Part shown: piece by piece, positions 24,404 through 33,170 of the stretch
How positions within the stretch are numbered: the stretch's first letter is position 1
Layout: each line of letters begins with the position of its first letter
NCBI GenBank assembly: GCA_903822975.1
Contig: CAIJRD010000001.1
Span: 198,742-262,741 of the forward strand
Reading direction: 5' to 3'
Origin: an uncultured Sinobacteraceae bacterium
GTDB lineage: Bacteria; Pseudomonadota; Gammaproteobacteria; Nevskiales; Nevskiaceae
Length of the DNA: 64,000 nucleotides
Translations under genes and position numbers: made by a program
Notes under the pieces: model-generated
Databases searched by the model: none
Told to the model about the DNA's origin: nothing
What the model saw: the letters and a program-made list of their open reading frames with translations, nothing else

Positions 24404-26986
24404 CTATTTCCAGACCACTTCGCGCACACCGCCGGCGATCAGGGCTGCGGTATCCAGCAGCACGCGCGGCAACACCAGCCCGCCCGGCGAGGCCAGATAG
24501 CGTGGTCGCCATTGCGGCGTGAACTTTTCCTTGTAACGCCGCAAGCCCTCGAAGTTGTAGAAGGTCTCGCCATAGCGATGCACCAGCACGCCAAGCTTGT
24601 GCCAGAACGGCGCCAGCGGATGTTTTTCCAGGCCCGATAGTGGCGCCATGCCCATGTTGAACCATTGGAAGCCTTGCGCCTTGCCCCACAGGATCAATTC
24701 GACAAACAAGTAATCCATGACACCGCGCGGCGCATCGGCACCGAAGCGCATCAGATCGATCGAGAACTCTTCCTTGCCCGTCGACAGCCACAAGTTCGCG
24801 AACGCAACGATCTGGCCTTCGCGAAACACCGCCGCACAGTTCGAGCGGCGGATGTAGTCGGGCTCGAAGCGGCCTACCGAGAAGCCTTTTTCGGCGGCCG
24901 ATTTGCTCACCAGCCACTGGTTCGAGATGTCCTGCAGACGCGGCATGTTCTGTTCGATCTCGGCCGGCTCCAGCATGCGGAAGCTCGCACCTTCTTTCGG
25001 CCCGCGGCGGTATTCGTTGCGCAGCGATTGCCGCTTGGAGCCTTCCAGCGAGAAGCTCGGCAGATGCACGCGGGCTTCTTCGCCGAGCTTGCTCAGGCTC
25101 AAGCCGAGATCCAAATACAGCGACACATATTTTTCGGTGACTTGATAGAACACCGGCCAGCCGGCTTCGCGGTCGCACAGCTCGCGGAACTTCCAGCTGA
25201 GTTCTTCGAAGCGCGCCGGATTACCGGCCGGATCGCCCAGCGCGACCATCGAGCGGCCCGAGCGCTGATACATGATGAACGCGTCGCGCGCATCGCAGAA
25301 CAGCAGTTGCTTGTCGCGCAGCAGCGCCAGATAGGCGAGCGTGTCGTGACTGTCGATCGCAATCTTTGCGGCTTCTTCGACCTCGGTGACATCGGGCTGC
25401 TTCGGCTCGGTGCGGATCGGACTCATCAGCTGCAACAGCGCATAGCCGGCGGCGAGCAGTACCGACAGCAGTCCGGCGCGCATGACGCGCGGTGCATCGT
25501 CGTCGAAGGCGAATTGCCACCAAAGTTCGTGTGCGTACTGAACGTCTCGATAGCTGGCGATCGAGACCAGCACGGCCGCACCCACCACCAGAATCACCGC
25601 AACGATCCACGCGCGGGAACTGCGCAGGTCGAGCAGTGAAGCGCGCCGGTAAAAGCGCTCGCGCGTCAGCCACAGCACCAGCATCACCGCCGACAACAGC
25701 AGGGCTTCTTCCCAGTCGAGTCCCTTCAGCAGCGACGCAATGATGCCGCCGCCGATCAGGATCATCGCTGTCCACCAGGCACCGTCGAGACGACGATAGA
25801 GGCCGCGCGCCAGGATCAGGAGTCCGACACCGACTGCGCTGCCGGCCAGGTGCGAAAGCTCCAGCACCGGATCCGGTACGAAGTCACGCAGCCATTCCAT
25901 GCGGCTATCGATTTCCGGCGTGGCGCCGGAGAACAGCAGCACCGCCCCGGCGACGAACACGGCCCCGGCGAGCACTTGCGGGCCGAAATTTTCCAGCCAG
26001 CCGCGCGCGACGTAACTGAGGTCGGTGAAGTGATGGCGGCGATCGATCAGTTCGCGCGACGCCAGCAAGGCCAGGCCGATGATGAATGGCAGCAGGTAGT
26101 AGATCACGCGATACAGCAATACCGCCGCCACCAGACCTTCCAGCGCCGAACCCGGGAACAGCGGAATCAGGATCGACTCGAACACGCCGATGCCGCCCGG
26201 TACGTTGCTGGCGACACCGGCGAAGATCGCGAGCACGTAAAGGCTCAGAAAGCCGAAGTAGTTGAGTTCGATGCTCGCCGGCAGCAGCGCGTACAGCGTG
26301 GCCGCGGCGAAGCACAGGTCGATGCTGGCGACGGCGATCTGCCCCAGCGTTACCGGCAGCGGCGGAATACGCAGGGTCCGCCCGAGCAGCTGGATCGGCG
26401 CTTTCTTGCGCCAGGTCAGCAGCACGTAACCGCCGATGGCGGCGGCGAGTGCGGCACCGATTGCCTGCACCTGGCCGACGCTGAGATGTAGTACCAGCGC
26501 AGCCTGCTGCGATTCCAGCAACAGCGAAATCGACAGCAGCGCGCCGGCGCCCAGCGCAAAGGTGATCGAAACCATCGCCACGACGCCGGCGATCTCCAGC
26601 GTCGACAGCCCGGCCGGGGCATAACTGCGATAGCGTATCGACCCACCCGACAGCGACGACAGCCCAACGAAGTGACTGATCGCAAACGCAATGAAGGACG
26701 TCACCGCGACGCGCCGCCAGGGTAGGCCATGCCGCACCCCGCGCAGGGCGAGGTAGTCGTAGAGCGTCAGCATGCCGTAGCTGCAGCAGGCGAAGAATCC
26801 GGCGACCAGCACATTTCGCGGACGCACCGCGCGCAGGCCGTCGAGCACCTGATCGAGGCTCAATTTGGCCAGGAAGTGCCGCAGCACGGCCACCGCGACG
26901 ATGAAGATCGCAAGCGTGACGGCGGCGAGAATCAGGGACTTGTAGTTGCGGGCTGCGGACATTGGACCGATTCGTGAGCCGGCCAT
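24404..26986 (-). CDS. mprF: Bifunctional lysylphosphatidylglycerol synthase/flippase (MprF/LpiA)
   Basis: 860 residues; a start eight codons later (26962) is also possible. The N-terminal half has about 12-14 membrane helices of the flippase domain, with HFVGLSSLSGGSIRYR and VPGGIGVFESIL, both typical of this family. The C-terminal cytoplasmic half (about 540-850, DUF2156/GNAT-like) carries DARDAFIMYQRSGRSMVALGDP-type sequence, of which SGRSMVALGDP is diagnostic, and DLMRFGADAPRGVMDYLF. It transfers lysine or another amino acid from tRNA to phosphatidylglycerol and moves the product to the outer leaflet, lowering negative charge. The acvB-like gene follows at once, so synthesis and turnover are probably co-expressed. 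Confidence 0.9.
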   Translation of the reverse strand: MAGSRIGPMSAARNYKSLILAAVTLAIFIVAVAVLRHFLAKLSLDQVLDGLRAVRPRNVLVAGFFACCSYGMLTLYDYLALRGVRHGLPWRRVAVTSFIAFAISHFVGLSSLSGGSIRYRSYAPAGLSTLEIAGVVAMVSITFALGAGALLSISLLLESQQAALVLHLSVGQVQAIGAALAAAIGGYVLLTWRKKAPIQLLGRTLRIPPLPVTLGQIAVASIDLCFAAATLYALLPASIELNYFGFLSLYVLAIFAGVASNVPGGIGVFESILIPLFPGSALEGLVAAVLLYRVIYYLLPFIIGLALLASRELIDRRHHFTDLSYVARGWLENFGPQVLAGAVFVAGAVLLFSGATPEIDSRMEWLRDFVPDPVLELSHLAGSAVGVGLLILARGLYRRLDGAWWTAMILIGGGIIASLLKGLDWEEALLLSAVMLVLWLTRERFYRRASLLDLRSSRAWIVAVILVVGAAVLVSIASYRDVQYAHELWWQFAFDDDAPRVMRAGLLSVLLAAGYALLQLMSPIRTEPKQPDVTEVEEAAKIAIDSHDTLAYLALLRDKQLLFCDARDAFIMYQRSGRSMVALGDPAGNPARFEELSWKFRELCDREAGWPVFYQVTEKYVSLYLDLGLSLSKLGEEARVHLPSFSLEGSKRQSLRNEYRRGPKEGASFRMLEPAEIEQNMPRLQDISNQWLVSKSAAEKGFSVGRFEPDYIRRSNCAAVFREGQIVAFANLWLSTGKEEFSIDLMRFGADAPRGVMDYLFVELILWGKAQGFQWFNMGMAPLSGLEKHPLAPFWHKLGVLVHRYGETFYNFEGLRRYKEKFTPQWRPRYLASPGGLVLPRVLLDTAALIAGGVREVVWK

Positions 26987-27115
26987 TCTACCGGGGACGC
27001 GGCGAGCGGGAATCTACGCGCGGTAGGAATTCCGCGTTCGGCGGTGGTTTTGAGGACTGGCACGGAAGGCGCGACTGGTTACACTTCAGACTCCTCCCGC
27101 CGCCCAAGTTCCCGC

Positions 27116-28615
27116 ATGTCGAAGAAGTTGATCGCCGCGCGTCTGCGCGATCTCGAAAACGCCGACAGCTATCGCAGCTGGCGTGAGATTGCGGGCGAGC
27201 TCGACCGGCTCGAGGGCGGCGACGCCTGGAAGCAGGACGAGATGAGCGATGACTACGACTACCTGCTGATCAAGGAGCGTCTCGAGCACATGCGCCGGCT
27301 GCGCAAGCGCGGCGAAGTGCGGCAACTGGTGCACGATCTCGCCGAAGGCCTGCATGGCAATCTCGGCAACATCGCCAACCCGATGCTTTATGTCTACGCG
27401 CGCGTCGGCACCAAGCGGCTGATCGAGGAATACGTCGAAGAGGCGGCACGCTGCCTGGACTACATCTGCGTCGGAGACTTCGGCGATTTTTCCGCCGAGG
27501 AGAAAGTGCTGTTCTTCAAGCGCACCGGCACCAGTTTCGGGCGCTCCGCCCTGCTGCTGTCGGGTGGCGCCACGCTGGGCATGTTCCATCTGGGCGTGAT
27601 CAAGGCGCTATCCGAAGCCAATGCGCTGCCGCGGGTGCTGTCGGGTTCGTCCGCGGGCTCGATCATCGCCGCGATGGTCGGGACCCGCACCGATGCCGAG
27701 CTGCCGGCGATTTTCGATCCCGACGGCCTCGACCTGCAGGCATTCCAGGCCGTGAGCCTGCGGCAGATGTTCAAGGGCAAGGCGCTGATGGACCCGACTC
27801 AGCTGGAGGATTGCCTCGATCGCAACATCCCGGCCGGCAGCTTCGTCGAAGCCTTCGAGCGCTCGCGCCGCATTCTTGGCATCACCGTGTCGCCTTCGGA
27901 GATGCATCAGCAGCCGCGCCTGTTGAACTACCTGACCGCGCCCAACGTCGTCATCCGACGCGCAGTGCTGGCGTCGTGCGCGGTGCCCGGCGTGTTTCCG
28001 CCGGTGATGCTGGAAGCACTCGACTACAACGGTCAAACAGTGCCGCACATGCGCAGCAAGCGCTGGGTCGACGGCAGCATCGCCAACGATCTGCCGATGC
28101 TGCGGCTCGCGCGGCTGCACAACGTCAATCACTACATCGTCAGCCAGACCAATCCGCATGTGGTGCCGTTCATGAGCGAGCCGCGCCGCGCCGGTCACAA
28201 CGTCGGCAGCTTCGCGCGGCAGTTCGCGTCGGTCGCCAGTCGCGATCTGGCCAAGGTGACGCAACGCTATTTCGGCGGTGCGGGTGCCGGTCGCATCGTC
28301 GATCTGCTCAATGATGTCCTGCAGCAGCGTTACAGCGGCGATGTCAGCATTTTTCCCAAGCACACGCCCGCTCAGCTGATCAGGATGTTCGCCAACCCTA
28401 GCGCGAGCGACATTCGCCGATTCATTCGCGAAGGCGAGCGCGCAACCTGGCCGAAGCTCGAACGCGTGCGCATGCAGACGCGAATCTCACGCGTGTTCGA
28501 AGATTGCGTGGCCTGGCTCAAGGAACAGGGCCTGCGTCGCACAGTCTCCCCGCGCCGCCGCGTACAGCCGATACGGCAGGCGCCGCCCGCGCAGGATTTT
28601 CGCGCCGCGTCCTGA
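27116..28615 (+). CDS. Patatin-like phospholipase with DUF3336 domain
   Basis: 499 residues from MSKKLIAARLRDLE; upstream codons are rejected as they are not protein-like. The N-terminal DUF3336 domain (about 10-140) is shared with yeast triacylglycerol lipases Tgl3/4/5. The patatin domain follows: oxyanion loop SGGATLGMFHLGV, nucleophile in GSSAGS (GxSxG), and the catalytic Asp in WVDGSIANDLP. It should hydrolyse phospholipid or triacylglycerol acyl chains. It is divergent from mprF with about 130 bp between, in a membrane- and storage-lipid neighbourhood. Together with the fatty acyl-CoA reductase at 34-36 kb it suggests active neutral-lipid metabolism. Confidence 0.9.
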   Translation: MSKKLIAARLRDLENADSYRSWREIAGELDRLEGGDAWKQDEMSDDYDYLLIKERLEHMRRLRKRGEVRQLVHDLAEGLHGNLGNIANPMLYVYARVGTKRLIEEYVEEAARCLDYICVGDFGDFSAEEKVLFFKRTGTSFGRSALLLSGGATLGMFHLGVIKALSEANALPRVLSGSSAGSIIAAMVGTRTDAELPAIFDPDGLDLQAFQAVSLRQMFKGKALMDPTQLEDCLDRNIPAGSFVEAFERSRRILGITVSPSEMHQQPRLLNYLTAPNVVIRRAVLASCAVPGVFPPVMLEALDYNGQTVPHMRSKRWVDGSIANDLPMLRLARLHNVNHYIVSQTNPHVVPFMSEPRRAGHNVGSFARQFASVASRDLAKVTQRYFGGAGAGRIVDLLNDVLQQRYSGDVSIFPKHTPAQLIRMFANPSASDIRRFIREGERATWPKLERVRMQTRISRVFEDCVAWLKEQGLRRTVSPRRRVQPIRQAPPAQDFRAAS

Positions 28616-28853
28616 CAGTTCTCGGCCCGGCCTCCAACACGCCTCGGCGCAGTTCGCTTAAAGGCCAGTTCGGCCGAGGGTTTGGCCCGATCCTCCTCCG
28701 AAAATTCAGATTTCTCGGTGGGGTCAACCGCATTTCCGGCCGTCAATGCCGCGTATCGGCCGTCCAGTCGGAAGGATGAACCAGGCGGCACAATCGAGCA
28801 TCGCTCTCAATTGGGCCTGGCACTTTGCGGTGCCCGCAACGACACCTCAATAC

Positions 28854-29459
28854 ATGTTGAAAGACCTGATTCCCGTTACGGCCCGTGGTGAAGCTACCCG
28901 GCGAAAACTCCTCCACGCCGCCGAAACCGAGTTCGGCGCGAAAGGCTTCCACAACGCCTCGGTCAGCTCCATCACCGGCCAGGCCGGCGTCGGACAGGGA
29001 ACGTTCTACCTCTATTTTCGTAGCAAAGAAGAGATCTTCGCCAACCTTGTCCGCGAGATTGGTCAAGATCTGCGGCAGACGATCGCGCAACTCGAAGCGC
29101 CGGCCGGCGAGCGCATGGATGTGGAACGTCGCAGTCTGGAACTGTTCCTCGAATTCGCGCAGGAGCATCCGGGTCTGTATCGCATCGTGCAGGAAGCGCA
29201 GTTCGTCGACGAGCAGGCCTTCCGCGATTACTATGAGCGTCTCGCCGACGGTTACCAACAGGCCTTGCAGCGTGCCGAAGCGCGCGGCGAGATCCTGCCG
29301 GGCAACGCCGAAGTGCGCGCCTGGTCGCTGATGGGCATCGGACATTTTCTCGGCATGCGCTATTGCCTATGGAATCACCAGTTGCCGGAGCCCCATGTGG
29401 TCGCCGAGGTGATGCAACTGATCGGTCACGGTCTGTCGCCGCGGGTAGAACTGCACTGA
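28854..29459 (+). CDS. TetR/AcrR family transcriptional regulator
   Basis: 201 residues from MLKDLIPVTARGEATRR; earlier in-frame ATGs exist at 28746 and 28776 (the latter has GGAAGG directly before it) and cannot be excluded. The helix-turn-helix region is standard: KLLHAAETEFGAKGFHNASV, then VGQGTFYLYFRSKEEIFANL. The C-terminal domain has EHPGLYRIVQEAQFVDEQAFRDYY-like sequence found in regulators next to lipid genes. It lies 240 bp after the patatin gene and 200 bp before an SDR gene. Its target may be either neighbour; no clear palindrome was found upstream. Confidence 0.85.
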   Translation: MLKDLIPVTARGEATRRKLLHAAETEFGAKGFHNASVSSITGQAGVGQGTFYLYFRSKEEIFANLVREIGQDLRQTIAQLEAPAGERMDVERRSLELFLEFAQEHPGLYRIVQEAQFVDEQAFRDYYERLADGYQQALQRAEARGEILPGNAEVRAWSLMGIGHFLGMRYCLWNHQLPEPHVVAEVMQLIGHGLSPRVELH

Positions 29460-29657
29460 GCGATCGCCCGATTTTGGGCTGACCGAGCGTCGAAAGCGCC
29501 GGCGCACAGCGCTGGCGTTATCATTTCGCTGCGCGATGCGCAGCGCGGCGCGCAGTCCTGGAATTCGTGCTGGAATTTATCGAAACGGGGCAGGTCGAAG
29601 GCCGCGACCTGCTGCTTGCAGCCTCGCGCATTTCGATTCCACCTTCCAAGGATTGCC

Positions 29658-30404
29658 ATGATTGTCTTCGTTACCGGCGTTACCTCCGGCTTCGGTGCCG
29701 CGATTACTCGCCGCTTCATCGCCGCTGGCGCCAAGGTTGTCGGCAGCGGTCGACGCGCCGACCGACTCGCCGTGCTGCAGGCCGAACTCGGCGGCAATCT
29801 GCTGACGCGCACGCTGGACGTGCGGGATCGGGCTGCGGTCGAACGCTGTGTTGCGGAGTTGCCGCCGGAATTCGCCGAAGTCGACGTGCTGATCAACAAC
29901 GCCGGTCTGGCGCGCGGACTCGAACCGGCGCAGCGTGCCGATCTCGACGACTGGGAGGCGATGGTCGATACCAACATCAAGGGTCTGATGTATTGCACGC
30001 GGGCCTTCTTGCCGGGCATGGTCGCGCGCGATCACGGCCATATCGTCAACCTCGGCTCGGTTGCCGGTGAATTTCCGTATCCGGGCGGCAACGCCTACGG
30101 CGGTACCAAGGCGTTCGTGCGCCAGTTCAGCCTCAACCTGCGCGCCGATCTGCTCGGCAGCAAGGTGCGCGTCACCAACATCGAGCCGGGTATGGCGGAG
30201 ACGGAATTCTCGGTGGTGCGCTTCGGCGGTGATGCCGCGCGCGCGGGTTCGGTCTATGCCGGAACACAGCCGCTGTCGGCCGAAGACATCGCCGAGACGG
30301 TCGAATGGGTGGTGAGCCGGCCGGCGCACGTCAACGTCAACACGATGTCGATCATGCCGGTGTGCCAGGCGTTCTCACCGTTCGCAGTGAAGCGACAGGA
30401 CTGA
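29658..30404 (+). CDS. ydfG: SDR family NADP-dependent 3-hydroxy acid dehydrogenase (YdfG-like)
   Basis: 248 residues. Start chosen at MIVFVTGVTSGFG, with AAGGA well placed upstream; a 14-codon extension has no such support. Classical short-chain dehydrogenase: cofactor motif TGVTSGFG, RR at the end of strand 2 consistent with NADP preference, NNAG at about 80, Ser in LGSVAGEFPYPGG and the catalytic AYGGTK (YxxxK). The whole pattern, including EPGMAETEFS, matches E. coli YdfG, which oxidises L-allo-threonine and 3-hydroxy acids and reduces malonic semialdehyde. It follows the TetR gene on the same strand. Confidence 0.88.
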   Translation: MIVFVTGVTSGFGAAITRRFIAAGAKVVGSGRRADRLAVLQAELGGNLLTRTLDVRDRAAVERCVAELPPEFAEVDVLINNAGLARGLEPAQRADLDDWEAMVDTNIKGLMYCTRAFLPGMVARDHGHIVNLGSVAGEFPYPGGNAYGGTKAFVRQFSLNLRADLLGSKVRVTNIEPGMAETEFSVVRFGGDAARAGSVYAGTQPLSAEDIAETVEWVVSRPAHVNVNTMSIMPVCQAFSPFAVKRQD

Positions 30405-30575
30405 GCGACGACGCGCGCGGCGCGCGGCGCGAACCGCAAACGTCTATCCGCAGACGACGAGCGAGCTTGAGGGGCACGACCACCGCGTGTACGCATGCGC
30501 GGCGGATCGTCGAGCGCGCGCAGCCAATCCCTGGCGCTTTCGGGTAAGCGCGATCGAGGCGGCCGGCCGCTTATA

Positions 30576-30720
30576 AGGCCGCAACCGGCAGCCGCCAGGT
30601 CATTAATAGAAGGGCCGAAACGCGGCAGGCAAGCCTTAAAAAAGGGCTGCAAGGCGGCGGGCAAATCGAAAAGGGCCGCAAAGCGGCAGGCAATCAAAAA
30701 AGGGCCGCAAGGCGGCCCTT
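30576..30720. repeat. Array of five degenerate terminator-like repeat units
   Basis: Five related segments begin near 30576, 30611, 30643, 30672 and 30701, each with an AGGG(C/T)CGCAA-GCGG core and an A-rich tail on the plus strand, spaced 29-35 bp. Read on the minus strand each is a GC hairpin followed by CCCTTTT, that is a terminator-like unit. The unit next to the DUF3187 gene is the most perfect; symmetry decays with distance. Confidence 0.75.
30696..30720 (-). terminator. Terminator of the DUF3187 gene
   Basis: On the minus strand AAGGGCCGC - CTT - GCGGCCCTT, a perfect 9-bp stem, followed by TTTTT. It begins about 35 bp after the DUF3187 stop codon. It is the first and best unit of the hairpin array. 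Confidence 0.85.
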
Positions 30721-30754
30721 ATCGGCTCGGCTTCGACGCGGGCAGCTGTGTTGG

Positions 30755-31747
30755 CTAGTGCGCGACGAAGCTCAGGTGAAAGCTGATGTCCGGCGAGGAT
30801 TCGGTAATCAGGTCTTCCTGGAAGCCAGCGTTCATCGCCAGGTGTGGGTTGATGTCGTAGCGGCCACCGAATGCGCCCTGCAAGCCGCCGCGTCGCAACG
30901 GCTTCAAGCCGGAATCGCCATATAGCTTGGTGTGCGCATAGAACTGAGCGATCAATGCAAACGGTTGGGTCACGCGATAGCCGACACCTGCTCCGCCAAA
31001 ACCCACCAGCCGGTGCTGCTGCTCGGCCAGGACCGAGCCGGTGTTATTCGCCGAGCCGCCGGCCGAGACAAAGCCGAGCCAATGCTGCGAACCGCTGAAC
31101 GGATCGTAGTCCGCCCAGAGCGCGCTGCCGAGATTGCCGCCGGTGAGGTGATCCGAGTGGCCTGTGGGCAGCTTGACCATCGCATGCAATGCGAGATTCG
31201 GCAGTGCCTGCCAGCCACCCTGCAGTTGAACGTCGCCGAACTCGGTGGCGGAGTTGTCGATATTCAGCAGGGTTTGTCCGTTCTTGGTGTAGTTGTAGAG
31301 CAGGCGATCGTGCGGTGCGTTGCCGCGACCGCCATCCTGAAAGCCGAGCGCGTCGTGGTAGTTGTGGATGATGCCGTCGAGCACGCCGCCATTGGTCACG
31401 AAGAACGGCAGCTGCAGGCCGATTTCGAAACCATGATCCAAGCCATGGCGCCAGTTCCAGGCATACCGCTGGGTTTCGCCGTCGAGCGTCACCGATTCGT
31501 CCGGAATCGCGCCCTTGGGCAAGCCTTTCGGATTCACGTCGGTCGCGAATTCGTTGGTCCAGTCGAGCGAGGCGCGGAATTCGTTGGCGCCCGGTGCGAG
31601 CAGCGTTGCGCTCCCCAGTTCGGGCAGGGCGAAGCTGCGGGCCAGTGCGCTCTGATTGGTGACGGGTAGCAGTGCATCGGCGCCCGCCGCGCCCGCGATG
31701 CTGAACAATCCGATCGTGGTGGCAAGGCGCAGAACGGTGGACTTCAT
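30755..31747 (-). CDS. DUF3187 family outer-membrane beta-barrel protein
   Basis: 330 residues from MKSTVLRLA; the 17 upstream codons are not supported. A signal peptide (about 1-23) is followed by LLPVTNQSALARSFALPELG, where the NQSALA start is the DUF3187 pattern, and then alternating polar/hydrophobic strands with many Gly and aromatic residues, e.g. GFGGAGVGYRVTQPFALIAQF, ending in the aromatic-containing C-terminal strand SFHLSFVAH. It should be an outer-membrane barrel. Family function is unknown. It is transcribed away from DAHP synthase across a 170-bp divergent spacer and ends in the terminator array. Confidence 0.82.
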   Translation of the reverse strand: MKSTVLRLATTIGLFSIAGAAGADALLPVTNQSALARSFALPELGSATLLAPGANEFRASLDWTNEFATDVNPKGLPKGAIPDESVTLDGETQRYAWNWRHGLDHGFEIGLQLPFFVTNGGVLDGIIHNYHDALGFQDGGRGNAPHDRLLYNYTKNGQTLLNIDNSATEFGDVQLQGGWQALPNLALHAMVKLPTGHSDHLTGGNLGSALWADYDPFSGSQHWLGFVSAGGSANNTGSVLAEQQHRLVGFGGAGVGYRVTQPFALIAQFYAHTKLYGDSGLKPLRRGGLQGAFGGRYDINPHLAMNAGFQEDLITESSPDISFHLSFVAH

Positions 31748-31917
31748 GTGAGGCGACGCTCCGTGAGAATGCGGTGAAGCATAAACAACCCCAGGCAAGC
31801 GCGCAGCCGCGGACCGCGAGGCGCAAGGCCATAAGGGATTGTCGGGAATGCGCGGTCTTGCCTCGCTCTGCTAGCATCGCGCCCCCGATTGTTCCTAATT
31901 GTTCGGATGGATGTGCG

Positions 31918-33036
31918 ATGAACTCCCAGTCCCAGTCTCCTTCCAAGGCGCCGGCGAACGCCGCCAACGGCATCACCGAAAACCTGCGGATTGCCTCGAT
32001 TCGCAGCGTCTCGACGCCCGCCCAAGTGCAAGACGAGCTGCCGCTGAGCGCCGCCGCTGCCGCGACCACGCTCGCCGCACGCCATGACATTCAGGAAATT
32101 CTCGCCGGCCGCGACGGACGCTTGTTGGTGATCGTCGGCCCCTGCTCGATTCACGATCCCGCCGCCGCGCTCGACTACGCCGCCAAGCTGGCGCCGCTGC
32201 GCGAGCAACTTGCCGGCCAGCTGGCGATCGTCATGCGCGTGTATTTCGAAAAGCCGCGCACCACGGTTGGCTGGAAAGGCCTGATCAATGACCCTGACCT
32301 GAACGACGGCTACGACATCGACCGCGGCCTGCGCATCGCGCGCAAACTGCTGCTCGAACTCAACGAACGCGGCGTGCCGGCCGGCGTCGAATACCTGGAT
32401 ATCCTGACGCCGCAGTATCTCGCCGACCTGGTCAGCTGGGGCGCTATCGGCGCGCGAACCACCGAATCGCAGCTGCATCGCGAAATGGCCAGCGGCTTGT
32501 CCTGCCCGGTCGGCTTCAAGAACGGCACCGACGGCAGCGTCAAGGTGGCGGTCGATGCGGTCCAGGCGGCGCGCAGTCCGCATCGCTTCCTGTCGTTGAC
32601 CCGCGACGGCCAGACCGCGATCTTCGAAACCCGCGGCAACGCCGACACCCACGTGATTCTGCGCGGCGGCAGTTCCGGTACCAACTTCGACGCCAAGAGT
32701 GTCGATGCCGCCTGCGCGGCGATGAGCAAGGCCGGTCTCGCGCCGCAGGTGATGATCGACTTCAGTCATGCGAACAGTCGCAAGCAGCATGCGCTGCAGA
32801 TCGAGGTGGGCGCCGATGTCGGCCACCAGATTGCCGGCGGCGACGCCCGTATCGTCGGCGTGATGATCGAATCGCACCTGGTCGCAGGTCGCCAGGAAAT
32901 CGGCGCGCCGGAGCAGATGACTTACGGCCAGAGCGTCACCGACGCCTGCATTGGCTGGAACGAAACTGCCGATTTGCTGCGCCAGTTGGCAAATTCTGTC
33001 ACTCAACGCCAGCAGCGACTTGCCAAGACCGCGTAA
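31918..33036 (+). CDS. aroG: 3-deoxy-7-phosphoheptulonate (DAHP) synthase, class I
   Basis: 372 residues from MNSQSQSPS; the frame upstream is open but not protein-like. The AroF/G/H type is evident: VGPCSIHDPAAALDYA, the phosphoenolpyruvate-binding VYFEKPRTTVGWKGL, GARTTESQ, FKNGTDGS, and the metal-site DFSHANS and GVMIESHL. It condenses phosphoenolpyruvate with erythrose 4-phosphate, the entry to the shikimate pathway, and this type is normally feedback-inhibited by an aromatic amino acid; which one cannot be told here. It is a single gene, followed by a hairpin. AroK and AroB are encoded at 60-62 kb. Confidence 0.93.
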   Translation: MNSQSQSPSKAPANAANGITENLRIASIRSVSTPAQVQDELPLSAAAAATTLAARHDIQEILAGRDGRLLVIVGPCSIHDPAAALDYAAKLAPLREQLAGQLAIVMRVYFEKPRTTVGWKGLINDPDLNDGYDIDRGLRIARKLLLELNERGVPAGVEYLDILTPQYLADLVSWGAIGARTTESQLHREMASGLSCPVGFKNGTDGSVKVAVDAVQAARSPHRFLSLTRDGQTAIFETRGNADTHVILRGGSSGTNFDAKSVDAACAAMSKAGLAPQVMIDFSHANSRKQHALQIEVGADVGHQIAGGDARIVGVMIESHLVAGRQEIGAPEQMTYGQSVTDACIGWNETADLLRQLANSVTQRQQRLAKTA

Positions 33037-33072
33037 AGCGCGGTTCCACAGGGTCAGGAACACTAATTGCTA

Positions 33073-33094
33073 TCTCCCGGAAACCTCCGGGAGA
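33073..33094 (+). terminator. Hairpin after DAHP synthase gene
   Basis: Perfect 9-bp stem TCTCCCGGA / TCCGGGAGA with loop AACC, 36 bp after the stop. No T-run follows, so it may be a stability hairpin or a factor-dependent stop rather than an intrinsic terminator. Confidence 0.45.
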
Positions 33095-33170
33095 AATCCC
33101 CGGCTATCCAGATAGTTCGGATAGAAAACGAAAAACGGCGCGATAAAAGCACCGTAAGGGATTAAAGCAA

